Assembly: GCF_023516595.1 (NCBI RefSeq) | Contig: NZ_JAMGBG010000013.1 | Span: 248,001 to 312,000, forward strand | Direction of reading: 5' to 3' | Source of the DNA: Streptomyces neyagawaensis | GTDB taxonomy: Bacteria; Actinomycetota; Actinomycetes; Streptomycetales; Streptomycetaceae | DNA: 64,000 nucleotides | The notes under the pieces: model-generated | What the model was told of the DNA's origin: nothing | Seen by the model: only the letters and a program-made list of their open reading frames with translations | The model's database searches: none | In this document: positions 16,805 to 24,908 of the stretch, piece by piece | How the letters are laid out: each line of letters begins with the position of its first letter | Position numbering within the stretch: position 1 is the first letter of the stretch | Translations under genes and position numbers: made by a program

Positions 16805-17664
16805 CGCACCTGGGGCTTGGTCCAGGGGTCCGCCGGCCGGGGCCGGGGCGCGTGGCCGCCACCGGGGCCGCCACCGCTCCGGCCGTCGTTGTCGTCGTGG
16901 TCGTCGTCGCCGCCCGTCGTCTCCTCACCGAGGAGGTCGCGGGCCATCAGGGTGGCGCCCGCGACGGCGCCCGGCATCAGGAAGACGGCGACGAACGGGA
17001 CGAGAAAGGCGAGGGCGAGCGGCGTGCCGAAGCCCCAGACCAGCATCCTGCGGGAGCGGAGCAGCCGGAGACGGTCGCGGACCTCGACTCGGCGGCGCTG
17101 GAGGGCGACCGCCGTCAGCTCCTCGGTGAGGAAGAAGCCGGTCACGAAGAAGCCGACGACGGGGACGACCGTCTGCCCGACGAACGGGACGAAGCCGAGG
17201 CCGAAGAGCAGGACGCCCCACAGGGCCGCCCTGACGACGATACGGAGGCTGTCGCGGGCCGAGATCCACAGCTCCCGCCAGAACGGCAGACCGGACTCGG
17301 GTGCGGTGCCGTCGGGGGACACGTCGCGGTCGACCTTCTCGGAGAGGTTCTCGTAGAAGGGCTGGCCGATGAGGAGGGTCATGGCCGTGAAGGTCACGAC
17401 GGAGAGGAGGAGGGCGAGCGCGAACAGGACGGCGGTGAGGAAGCCGCGGAAGAGGCCGGACCAGGGGCTGGACCAGTCGTCGGCGAAGGGGGTGCACCAG
17501 GCGACGAAGTCCGGGCCCCACACCGCCAGGGCGGTCAGGGCGGCCAGATAGAGGACCAGGGTGATCAGGCCGGGGATCAGGCCGAAGCCGTACTGCCTGC
17601 CGTGCCGGGCCACCCACTTCTGGCCCTGGACGAGATACTGGAAACCCACCCCTAGATCGCGCAT
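16801..17664 (-). CDS. EI24 / CysZ-like membrane protein
   Basis: A 287-residue integral membrane protein. Four to six hydrophobic helices are visible: GLITLVLYLAALTALAVW, FLTAVLFALALLLSVVTF, VLLFGLGFVPFVGQTVVPVV, and LALAFLVPFVAVFLMPGAV. The pattern, with an amphipathic GQPFYENLSEKVD segment, fits the EI24 domain family that includes CysZ, a sulfate channel. The C-terminus is a hydrophilic Asp/Gly/Pro tail of about 45 residues. No sulfur genes are nearby, so the transported species is unknown. It stands alone and converges on the gene upstream. Confidence 0.85.
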   Translation of the reverse strand: MRDLGVGFQYLVQGQKWVARHGRQYGFGLIPGLITLVLYLAALTALAVWGPDFVAWCTPFADDWSSPWSGLFRGFLTAVLFALALLLSVVTFTAMTLLIGQPFYENLSEKVDRDVSPDGTAPESGLPFWRELWISARDSLRIVVRAALWGVLLFGLGFVPFVGQTVVPVVGFFVTGFFLTEELTAVALQRRRVEVRDRLRLLRSRRMLVWGFGTPLALAFLVPFVAVFLMPGAVAGATLMARDLLGEETTGGDDDHDDNDGRSGGGPGGGHAPRPRPADPWTKPQVR

Positions 17665-17717
17665 GGGGGCACTTTATCCAGGGAGTGGGCGGGGAGGGCC
17701 AGGGGGGCCGCGGCCCT

Positions 17718-18893
17718 TCAGGGTGCGAAGGGGCCCTCGGCGGTGAAGGCGCGGGCGGCGAAGCGGCGGGCCATGAGCCGGTGGGTGTCGGCATCCGGGT
17801 GGAGGTCGTCGGGGAGGGGATGGGCCTCGGCGTCCTGCTCGCCGTACAGGTCCCGGCCGTCCAGGTGGTGGAGGTTCGGGTCGCTCTCGGCCCGGTCCGC
17901 GACCAGGCGGGCGAGTTCGGCCCGGATCACCTCGAGGTTGAGCTTGCCCAGGGGCACCTCGGCGGGGTCGCCCATGGCGCGGAAACGCAGGCGTCCCTCC
18001 CCGATGCCGGTGAAGTCGGGGGCGCAGGGGCCGGGGGTCGTCTCGTGGATGGGGCACAGGATGGGCGAGACGACGAGGAGGGGCGTCGTGGGGTGGCCGT
18101 CGCGGATGGTGTCGAGGAAGCCGTGGACGGCGGGGGCGAAGGCCCTCAGGCGCATCAGGTCGTGGTTGACGATGTTGATGCCGATCTTGAGGCTGATCAG
18201 GTCGGCGGGGGTGTCACGGATGGTGCGCGCGGTGAACGGGTCGAGGAGGGCGCCGCCGCTGAAGCCCAGGTTGATGAGTTCGACGCCGCCGAGGGAGGCG
18301 GCGAGGGCGGGCCAGATACCGGTGGGGCCGGTGGCGTCGGAGCCGTGGCTGATCGAGCTGCCGTGGTGCAGCCAGGTCCGGCGACCGGGGTCGGGGGCGG
18401 GCTCCACGGGGGCGTCGGTGCGCAGCGCGACCAGTTCGGTGGTCTCGTTGTGCGGGAGCCAGATCTCGACGGTCTTGTCGGCGTCCGGGAGGTCCGTGAA
18501 GCGGACGGTGCCCGGGGCTCCCGGTTCACGCTCGGTGGTTCCGGCCGTCATGTCGATGGTGAGGGTGTGGCCCGAGGTGACGCTCCCCCGGCCCGTCGGA
18601 ACGCCGTCCACGAGCAGTTCGTAGACGCCGTCCGGGCGGGGCGGGACGCCGACGTAGTTCCGCTTGGTGGGCAGGGTGTCGAGCTCGACGGCGGTCGCGC
18701 GGGTACGGAACACCAGGCGTACGCCGGAGGGCTGGGCCTCCGCCATGGCCAGCTGGGGGTCGGCGCACTGGGCGCGGGCGCGTGCCGGGAGCCGGTGCGG
18801 GAGCAGGCCGTGCTCGGTGCGCTCCAGGTCGAGGGCGCCGCGCAGCAGGTCGGCCGTGAGGGGGGTGCTGATCCAGTGGTCGTCGGTGTGCAT
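17718..18893 (-). CDS. SGNH hydrolase with N-terminal beta-sandwich
   Basis: A 391-residue cytosolic-looking esterase. Residues about 50-165 form a beta-rich domain of the type that precedes carbohydrate esterases. The SGNH fold follows, with the nucleophile in HHGSSISHGSDATG, block II LGFSGGALLDP, block III KIGINIVN, and the catalytic DxxH in PDDLHPDADTH. This layout resembles acetyl-xylan esterase-like families, but no signal peptide is seen. It sits 13 bp after the TetR gene in the same direction, so the two form an operon and the TetR protein probably regulates it. Confidence 0.88.
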   Translation of the reverse strand: MHTDDHWISTPLTADLLRGALDLERTEHGLLPHRLPARARAQCADPQLAMAEAQPSGVRLVFRTRATAVELDTLPTKRNYVGVPPRPDGVYELLVDGVPTGRGSVTSGHTLTIDMTAGTTEREPGAPGTVRFTDLPDADKTVEIWLPHNETTELVALRTDAPVEPAPDPGRRTWLHHGSSISHGSDATGPTGIWPALAASLGGVELINLGFSGGALLDPFTARTIRDTPADLISLKIGINIVNHDLMRLRAFAPAVHGFLDTIRDGHPTTPLLVVSPILCPIHETTPGPCAPDFTGIGEGRLRFRAMGDPAEVPLGKLNLEVIRAELARLVADRAESDPNLHHLDGRDLYGEQDAEAHPLPDDLHPDADTHRLMARRFAARAFTAEGPFAP

Positions 18894-18906
18894 GCCTCAC
18901 CTGGGG

Positions 18907-19485
18907 TCAAGGGGCGGACGGGGCGGGCCAGTTGCGCAGCAGCGCGTCGAGGGCGTCGAGCAGCCGGGTCCAGGTCTCCTCGGAGTCGGGGAGGCTGTGG
19001 CTGAACCCACCGCCGAGTTCGAGGCTGACATAGCCGTGGAAGAAGCTGCCGAGCAGCCGGACGGCGTGGGTCTGGTCCGGTTCCTCCAGGTCGTAGCCGC
19101 GCAGGATCGCCCGGGTCATCCGGGCGTGCCGGACGCCCGCGCCGGCGGCGGCCGTCTCGGGGTCGAGCCGCATCCGGGCGGCGGTGGCGCGGCCGGGGTG
19201 TTCGCGGGCGTAGTCGCGGTACACGTTCGCCATGGCGGCCAGGGCGTCCTTCCCGGCGCGTCCGGCGAGCGCGGCGGCGCCCCGGTCGGCGAGTTCCTCC
19301 AGGGCGAGCAGGGCGATACGGGTCCGCAGGTCGTGGGAGTTCCGCACGTGCGAGTACAGGCTGGCCACCTTGACGTCGAACCGCCGGGCCAGCGCCGAGA
19401 CGGTCACCTCGTCGAAGCCGACCTCGTCGGCCAGCTCCGCGCCCGCCCGGACGAGACGTTCCGGGGTGAGCCCCACGCGCGCCAT
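18907..19485 (-). CDS. TetR family regulator
   Basis: A 192-residue repressor. Its helix-turn-helix is LTPERLVRAGAELADEVGFD followed by VSALARRFDVKVASLYSHVR at residues 6-50. The C-terminal domain carries the AVRLLGSFFHGYVSLELGGG pattern of the WHG-type TetR ligand domain. It leads a two-gene operon with the SGNH hydrolase. A perfect 8-5-8 palindrome 36 bp upstream is its probable operator. Confidence 0.93.
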   Translation of the reverse strand: MARVGLTPERLVRAGAELADEVGFDEVTVSALARRFDVKVASLYSHVRNSHDLRTRIALLALEELADRGAAALAGRAGKDALAAMANVYRDYAREHPGRATAARMRLDPETAAAGAGVRHARMTRAILRGYDLEEPDQTHAVRLLGSFFHGYVSLELGGGFSHSLPDSEETWTRLLDALDALLRNWPAPSAP

Positions 19486-19520
19486 GGTCTTCCTCCCACC
19501 GAGTGGAATCGATTATGGAG

Positions 19521-19541
19521 TTGCCTAAAGGCATTAGGCAA
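19521..19541. promoter_or_regulatory. Probable TetR operator
   Basis: TTGCCTAA-AGGCA-TTAGGCAA is a perfect 8-bp inverted repeat with a 5-bp centre. It lies upstream of the tetR start in an AT-rich island and is a classic layout for TetR autorepression. Confidence 0.75.
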
Positions 19542-19657
19542 GCAGGCATGGGTTTTAGGTTGCGTGGGCGTGCGGCAGTCCGGCCTTGACCCTCGTACCG
19601 GCGTGACGGCCGAGGGGAGCCGGAGGCGGTCCACCTGAGGCCGTCTGCCGGATGCCG

Positions 19658-20458
19658 TCAGCCGGCGCGGGTCGGCAGCAGTCCGCGGATCAGGGCGACG
19701 ATGTCCTCGGGGTGGTCGTTGAGGAAGAAGTGGCCGCCCTCGAACACGCAGGTGCGGAAGTCGCCCGAGGTCTGCTCGCCCCAGCCCCCGACCTCCTCGA
19801 CGGTCGCATGCGGGTCCCGGTCGCCGGCCAGGGCGATCACGGGGCAGGACAGGGGGCGGCCGGGGGTGTCCTCGTAGGAGGCGAGGGCCCGGTAGTCGCT
19901 GCGCAGCGCCGGAAGGATCAGCTCCAGCAGCTCCGGGTCGTCGAGGATCATGGCGTCGGTGCCGCCCATCCCCCGGATGCGGCTGACGAGTTCGGCGTCG
20001 TCCACCGGCCAGTTCAGGTTGCGTTTCCGGCGCCGGGCCGCGGAGGGCGCGCGGCGGCCCGACACGACGAGCAGCCGCGGCTCACCCCCGGGCAGCCGGG
20101 CGAGCCGTACGGCCACCTCGTACGCCAGGGAGGCCCCCATGCTGTGGCCGAGCAGCGCGCGGGACCGGTCGCCCGGCGGGCCCAGCGCCTCGGCGATCAG
20201 ATCGGCCAGCCGGTGCAGATCCTCGACCGGCGCCTCGGACAGCCGGTCGAGCCGACCCGGGTACTGCACGGCCGCCACGTCCACGGCCGGGGCGAGGGCG
20301 ACGGCCAGGGGCCGCCAGTAGGAGGCTGAGCCGCCCGCGTGCGGGAAGCAGACCAGTTCGCATTCGGCGCCGGCGCCGGGGCCGTTACCGGGGTCCGTGG
20401 GGGTGCTCCACGCCTGCGGTAAGCGGCGCAGCCAGACGTCTTCTCGGCGGTTCACCAT
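19658..20458 (-). CDS. Type II (editing) thioesterase
   Basis: A 266-residue alpha/beta hydrolase of the GrsT/RifR family. Family marks are the opening FPHAGGSASYWRPLA, the nucleophile elbow LLGHSMGASLAYEV, the late Asp in LAGDRDPHA, and the His in FEGGHFFLNDHP. Such enzymes remove wrong acyl groups from carrier proteins of polyketide or peptide synthetases. No synthetase is in the window, so it is an orphan acting in trans or a relic. The ATG at 20458 (MVNRREDVWLRRL) is well placed. Confidence 0.93.
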   Translation of the reverse strand: MVNRREDVWLRRLPQAWSTPTDPGNGPGAGAECELVCFPHAGGSASYWRPLAVALAPAVDVAAVQYPGRLDRLSEAPVEDLHRLADLIAEALGPPGDRSRALLGHSMGASLAYEVAVRLARLPGGEPRLLVVSGRRAPSAARRRKRNLNWPVDDAELVSRIRGMGGTDAMILDDPELLELILPALRSDYRALASYEDTPGRPLSCPVIALAGDRDPHATVEEVGGWGEQTSGDFRTCVFEGGHFFLNDHPEDIVALIRGLLPTRAG

Positions 20459-20803
20459 CGCCCGCCCTCCGCCCGCGCGCCCAACGGCCTTATCACAGCG
20501 CCCACTTCGCGGTGCTTCCGCGCCTCACCAGACATCCAGGGACCTCTCGAACGGGTTCGTACGTCGTGCGACGGCACCCGCATCGTCGCATCCCCGAGTC
20601 CCCCGCCGTCCGGCACTTCCCCATGACGTCCGCTCACCGTGCCGTCCTGCCCGTCCCGCACCCCCAACACGCCTACGCCACAACCCTGTTCGAGACGTGC
20701 GTGACGCAGGGGCCCTCTTGTTGCGCGGGAGTCGAACATGTAGACCACCTGTGGTCGGCACCCGCTCACCGGCCGTCAAGGATCCCCCACTCCAGGAGGT
20801 AGT
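20459..20803. other. Intergenic region between divergent thioesterase and carboxypeptidase genes
   Basis: No gene is supported in these 345 bp. GACCAC-CT-GTGGTC at 20743-20756 is a perfect 14-bp palindrome about 50 bp before the carboxypeptidase GTG and is a candidate operator. CCAGGAGGT just before 20804 is a strong ribosome site. Confidence 0.5.
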
Positions 20804-23356
20804 GTGCGTCCGCCCCGACCCGGTCCGAGATCCACGCTGTTCAGTGCCGCCGTCGTCGCCGTCACCGCCGGCGCGCTGCTCATCGCCCCGTATCCCGCGG
20901 GCGCCGACCCCCGGCCGACGGTCCGTGAAGGCAGCCCGCTCCCCAAGGGCGCGTCCGACGCCCCCGCGAGCGCGGCACGACGGGCCCTCACCGCTCCCGA
21001 GACCGACCTGGCGGACGACGCCGGGCGCGCCGTCCGCGGCTACCCCCGCGAGCAGGTCCTCGCCCCGGACCCGGAGAACCCCGCCGACAAGTCCATCAAG
21101 CTGGGCCTCACCCCGTACCACGCCATCGCCCCGAAGCTGAACGCGCTCCAGAGGCTCGGCGACCGGGTGAGCGTCGAGATCGCCGGGCGCTCGGCCGGCG
21201 GCCACCGCCTCTACCTGGTCACCGTGACCGCCCCGGAGACCGCACGGCAGGCCCGCGCCCAGGCCCGGATGCGCGAACGCATCGAGAACGCGCCCCGCCT
21301 CGCGGCCAAGGACCGGACCCTGAAGAAGACGTACAAGACGCCCGTCTTCTTCAACAACAACATCCACGGCAACGAGTGGGAGGGCACCGACGCGGCCCTG
21401 CGGCTCATCGAGCGGCTCGCGAAGGCGAAGGACACCCGGACGAAGGACCTGCTGGCCCACAGCCGGCTGTACTTCAACATCACGGCGAACCCGGACGGCC
21501 GGATCACCGGCACCCGGACCAACGCGAGCGGCTTCGACATGAACCGTGACTTCGTGACCGCCTCGCAGCCCGAGGTGCGGGCGATGCGGCGGATCCAGAT
21601 CGGCAAGCAGCCCGCCGTCATGCTCGACCTGCACGGCTACGTCAACGGCACCCTCATCGAGCCGACCACTCCCCCGCACGGCGAGAACTACGAGTACGAC
21701 CTCTTCCTGAAGAACTCCTACGCCAACGCCCTGCGCATGGAGGCCGCCGTCAACGGCCTCGGCTACACCCACGACAAGGACGGCGTGGACCCCGCCCAGA
21801 TCCCCTTCCGCGACTCGGAGGAGGGCTGGGACGACTGGCCGCCGGTCTTCACCCCGCAGTACGCGGCCTTCCACGGCACGGTCGCCGCGCACACCGTGGA
21901 GATACCGCTCCAGGTCAACAACGCGGCGTACGAGTCGCTGCCGGTCGCCGAGCTGCGCCGCCGGTCCGCGATCAACGTGGACGTGGCGGGCGCGGCCATG
22001 GAGGCCACCCTCGGCTTCGTACGGGAGAAGCGGTCCTCGCTCCTCGCCGACCAGATCGAGGTGTTCCGGCGCGGTGCCGCGGGCGCCGCCCAGGTGCCGG
22101 TGTCCGAGGAGACCGTGCCCGGTGTGCCCGGCATCGGCCCGGAGGACGTCTACATCGCCGAGTTCCCGCGCGCGTACGTCGTTCCGGCGGGCCGTACCCA
22201 GCGTTCCGCCACGGCCGCCGCGCGCCTCGTCGACCATCTGATCGCCAACGACATACGCGTCACCCGCGCCACGGCCGGCTTCCGGCTCGGCGGACGGGCG
22301 TACGCGAAGGGGTCGTACGTCGTCGACATGCGCCAGGCCAAGCGCGGGATGGCCAACGCGCTGCTGGCGGACGGGCGGGACATCAGCGACAAGGTGTCGG
22401 TGATGTACGACATCTCCGGCTGGAGTCTCGGCCGGCTGTGGGGCGCGACCGTCGTGGCGGCGCAGAGCGGCCGGGTGTCGGCGCTGCCGGTGCGCCCGGT
22501 GCGGTCCGCGGCTCCCGTCGGCCGGGTGGCGCCGCGCGGGACGCTCCGTCTGCGTCTCGACTCCCCGCAGGAGATCGCCGCACTCAACTCCCTGCTGAGG
22601 GACGGCGTCCGGGTCCGGCAGGCGGCCGACGGCAGCGCCCTCGTGCCGGCCTCGGCCCGCCGGAAGGCGGCGGCTCTCGCCCGCTCGCACGACGTGGTGT
22701 TCGCGTCGACGAGGGCGAGCGGCGGCACGCTGCTGCGGCCCGTCCGGGTCGCGGCGGCGGTCTCGGCGGGCGAGCTGTTCGCGCTGCGGGAGATGGGCTT
22801 CGACGTGGTCCCCGTGTCGACCGCGGTCCTCAACGCGGGCTTCGACTGGTCGCGGGCCGATGTGCTGTTCGTGTCGTCGGGTCTGTCGTACGACGGCCTG
22901 AACGCGTCCGCGCGGACGGCGCTGACCGGCTTCCTCGCCGGTCACGGCCTCGTCGGCGGGGGCGCGGCCGGAGCCGCGCTGAGCAACGCCACCGGGCTGC
23001 TGAAGGCGACGGCGGTCGAGGGCAACGGGGACGCCAACGGCGTGGTGCGCACGGTGAACGCGGGCGGACCGGTGACGGGCGGCGCCCCCGACCACGGCTT
23101 CGTCTACGCGCCCGTCTGGTTCACCGGCCTCGGCCCCGACGTCACCGTGGAGCAGTCGTACGGCACGGGTGACCTCCTCGTGTCCGGGCACTGGCGGCCC
23201 CGGGACGACGGGAGCGGGGGCCCGGCAGCCGCGGCGGGGCAGGCGTCCGTGGTCCGCGGCCCGCACGCGGTCCTCTTCGGCACCGAGCCGCTCTTCCGCG
23301 CCCACCCGAAGGGGGAATTCCCGCAGGTGGGGCGGGCGTTGCTGACGGTGTCCTGA
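20804..23356 (+). CDS. Secreted M14 zinc carboxypeptidase
   Basis: An 850-residue exported metallopeptidase. The signal peptide covers residues 1-35 (hydrophobic LFSAAVVAVTAGALLIA, cleavage after GAD or nearby). The M14 domain spans about 100-400. Zinc ligands are His188 and Glu191 in NNIHGNEWEG and probably His277 in MLDLHGY; a C-terminal HTVEIPLQ supplies the likely general-base Glu. The other 450 residues include a Rossmann-like ThuA/glutamine-amidotransferase-type region (DVLFVSSGLSYDGLN). The gene has GGAGGT 7 bp before its GTG and is probably controlled by the 20743 palindrome. The peptide substrate is unknown. Confidence 0.9.
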   Translation: MRPPRPGPRSTLFSAAVVAVTAGALLIAPYPAGADPRPTVREGSPLPKGASDAPASAARRALTAPETDLADDAGRAVRGYPREQVLAPDPENPADKSIKLGLTPYHAIAPKLNALQRLGDRVSVEIAGRSAGGHRLYLVTVTAPETARQARAQARMRERIENAPRLAAKDRTLKKTYKTPVFFNNNIHGNEWEGTDAALRLIERLAKAKDTRTKDLLAHSRLYFNITANPDGRITGTRTNASGFDMNRDFVTASQPEVRAMRRIQIGKQPAVMLDLHGYVNGTLIEPTTPPHGENYEYDLFLKNSYANALRMEAAVNGLGYTHDKDGVDPAQIPFRDSEEGWDDWPPVFTPQYAAFHGTVAAHTVEIPLQVNNAAYESLPVAELRRRSAINVDVAGAAMEATLGFVREKRSSLLADQIEVFRRGAAGAAQVPVSEETVPGVPGIGPEDVYIAEFPRAYVVPAGRTQRSATAAARLVDHLIANDIRVTRATAGFRLGGRAYAKGSYVVDMRQAKRGMANALLADGRDISDKVSVMYDISGWSLGRLWGATVVAAQSGRVSALPVRPVRSAAPVGRVAPRGTLRLRLDSPQEIAALNSLLRDGVRVRQAADGSALVPASARRKAAALARSHDVVFASTRASGGTLLRPVRVAAAVSAGELFALREMGFDVVPVSTAVLNAGFDWSRADVLFVSSGLSYDGLNASARTALTGFLAGHGLVGGGAAGAALSNATGLLKATAVEGNGDANGVVRTVNAGGPVTGGAPDHGFVYAPVWFTGLGPDVTVEQSYGTGDLLVSGHWRPRDDGSGGPAAAAGQASVVRGPHAVLFGTEPLFRAHPKGEFPQVGRALLTVS

Positions 23357-23407
23357 GGTAGTGCGGCAGCAGCCGACCGTCGTCGGCCGAGCAAGGAGAG
23401 CACAGGT

Positions 23408-24580
23408 ATGACCGAGGCGAACCGGACGGTCACCGTCCATGGCACGGTGGCCGCCGGATTCGAGGAAGTGCGGGAGCGCTTCACCGCGTTCGTGGCGGGA
23501 GAACGCCCCGACTACGAGGGCCAGTTGTGTGCCCATGTGCGCGGGCGGCGGGTCGTGGACCTGTGGGTCGGCCCCGACGGTGAGGCGTCCGCGGACGCGC
23601 TGCACGGGGTGTTCTCCTCCACCAAGGGGGCCGCCCATCTCGTGGTCGCGCTCCTCGTCCAGGACGGTGTCCTCGACCTGGACCGCGAAGTCGCCCACTA
23701 CTGGCCGGAGTTCGCGGCCGAAGGCAAAGGGGCGGTGACGCTGCGGCTGCTGCTGGCGCACCGGGCGGGCCTCCTCGGCCCGGACACCGGGTTCACGGCC
23801 GAGGAGCTGGCCGACGACCGGGTCATCGCCGAACGCCTCGCCGGGCAGCGCCCGTTCTGGCGTCCCGGCGTGGCCTTCGGCTACCACGCGCTCGTCATCG
23901 GCGCCCTGACGGGGGAGGTCGTGCGCCGCGCCACGGGGCGTTCGCTCCAGGAGGTGTACGAGGAGCGGATCCGCGCCCCGTACGAGCTGGACTTCCATCT
24001 GGGGCTGCCGGCCGAGGAGGAGCCGCGCTTCCGCTCCGTCCAGCCGATGCTGCCGACGCCCGCCCAGCAGGCGGAACTGGACGCGGTGGAGCAGGGCCCG
24101 CACACGCTGGCGGCGATCGCCTTCAACACGCACATCCCCGGGGCCGACGACCTGACCTCCTTCCCCAACTCCCGTCTCGTGCGGGAGAAGGGCCAGTCGT
24201 CGGCGGGCGGCACGGCGTCGGCCCGCGGTCTCGCCGGAATGTACGCGGCGGCCGTTGACGGGCTGAACGGCCGTCCGCCGCTGCTGAAGCCGGACACGGT
24301 CGCCGAGTTCGGCCAGATCCACTCCGTCGGCCACGACCTGGTCGCCCGCGCCCACAAGGCGTTCGGGCTGGGCTTCCAGGCGACCGCCGAGAACGCCTAC
24401 CCGTTCCTCGGCGCCGGCGCCTTCGGGCACAGCGGCGCCGGCGGCTCCCAGGCCTTCGCCGACCCCCGCAGCGGCCTCGCCTACGGCTACACCCGCCGCC
24501 GCATGGCCTACCCGGGCGGGGCGGCGCCGGAGAACGCGGGTCTGGTGCGGGCGGCCCACGCGGCGGCCCTGAAGGTCTGA
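23408..24580 (+). CDS. EstB-like serine hydrolase (beta-lactamase fold)
   Basis: A 390-residue class C beta-lactamase-like esterase. The SxxK motif is Ser70-Ser-Thr-Lys73 (GVFSSTKGAAH), a Tyr-His-Ala (FGYHALVIG) replaces YxN, and HSGAGG near residue 340 fills the third box. No signal peptide is present. Many relatives hydrolyse short esters. It follows the carboxypeptidase by 51 bp with its own AAGGAG site and is followed by a strong terminator, so the two may share a transcript. Confidence 0.9.
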   Translation: MTEANRTVTVHGTVAAGFEEVRERFTAFVAGERPDYEGQLCAHVRGRRVVDLWVGPDGEASADALHGVFSSTKGAAHLVVALLVQDGVLDLDREVAHYWPEFAAEGKGAVTLRLLLAHRAGLLGPDTGFTAEELADDRVIAERLAGQRPFWRPGVAFGYHALVIGALTGEVVRRATGRSLQEVYEERIRAPYELDFHLGLPAEEEPRFRSVQPMLPTPAQQAELDAVEQGPHTLAAIAFNTHIPGADDLTSFPNSRLVREKGQSSAGGTASARGLAGMYAAAVDGLNGRPPLLKPDTVAEFGQIHSVGHDLVARAHKAFGLGFQATAENAYPFLGAGAFGHSGAGGSQAFADPRSGLAYGYTRRRMAYPGGAAPENAGLVRAAHAAALKV

Positions 24581-24908
24581 CCCGGGCGGCACGAAGCGAA
24601 CGACCGCGGACGAACGGCCTCGGACGAACGGCACAAACCGAGCCGCCGGAACGCGACGGAGTCCGCACCCCACGTCCAGGGGTGCGGACTCCGTCGTGTG
24701 CAACGAACGCGACCGGGGCGCGTCACGGGGGAGCCCACTCCCGGTGGCGGGACTCGCCGTGCTCCACGTCGGCCGGCGGTCGCGAGGTGAACGGCCGCCG
24801 TGGTCGAGGAGACGTCCGCGTCTCGCAACGGAGTTCCTGCGGTGTACAACCTTCACTCGACGTGGCCCGTCTCCCGTTGCGTCACACCCGTTCCGCACAG
24901 GAGGCACA
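24581..24908. other. Intergenic region carrying a terminator and the FG-GAP gene promoter
   Basis: No gene is supported in these 328 bp. Repeats of GGACGAACGGC occur at about 24608-24633, the terminator lies at 24654-24696, and an AT-richer stretch at 24840-24880 probably holds the promoter of the next gene. Confidence 0.5.
24654..24696 (+). terminator. Strong hairpin terminator
   Basis: CGACGGAGTCCGCACCCC (24654-24671) pairs perfectly with GGGGTGCGGACTCCGTCG (24679-24696) around a 7-base loop. An 18-bp stem 73 bp after the EstB-like stop is a clear factor-independent terminator of the actinomycete type, lacking a T tract. Confidence 0.85.

Noticed and set aside
14748..16928. A 726-codon minus-strand frame
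   Set aside because: It is antisense to tetR and the peptidase-like gene, is Arg/Pro-rich and has no ribosome site.
20743..20756. Possible DasR site
   Set aside because: The DasR consensus has the TGGTCTAGACCA arrangement. Here the half-sites are reversed (GACCAC...GTGGTC), so only a generic operator is claimed.
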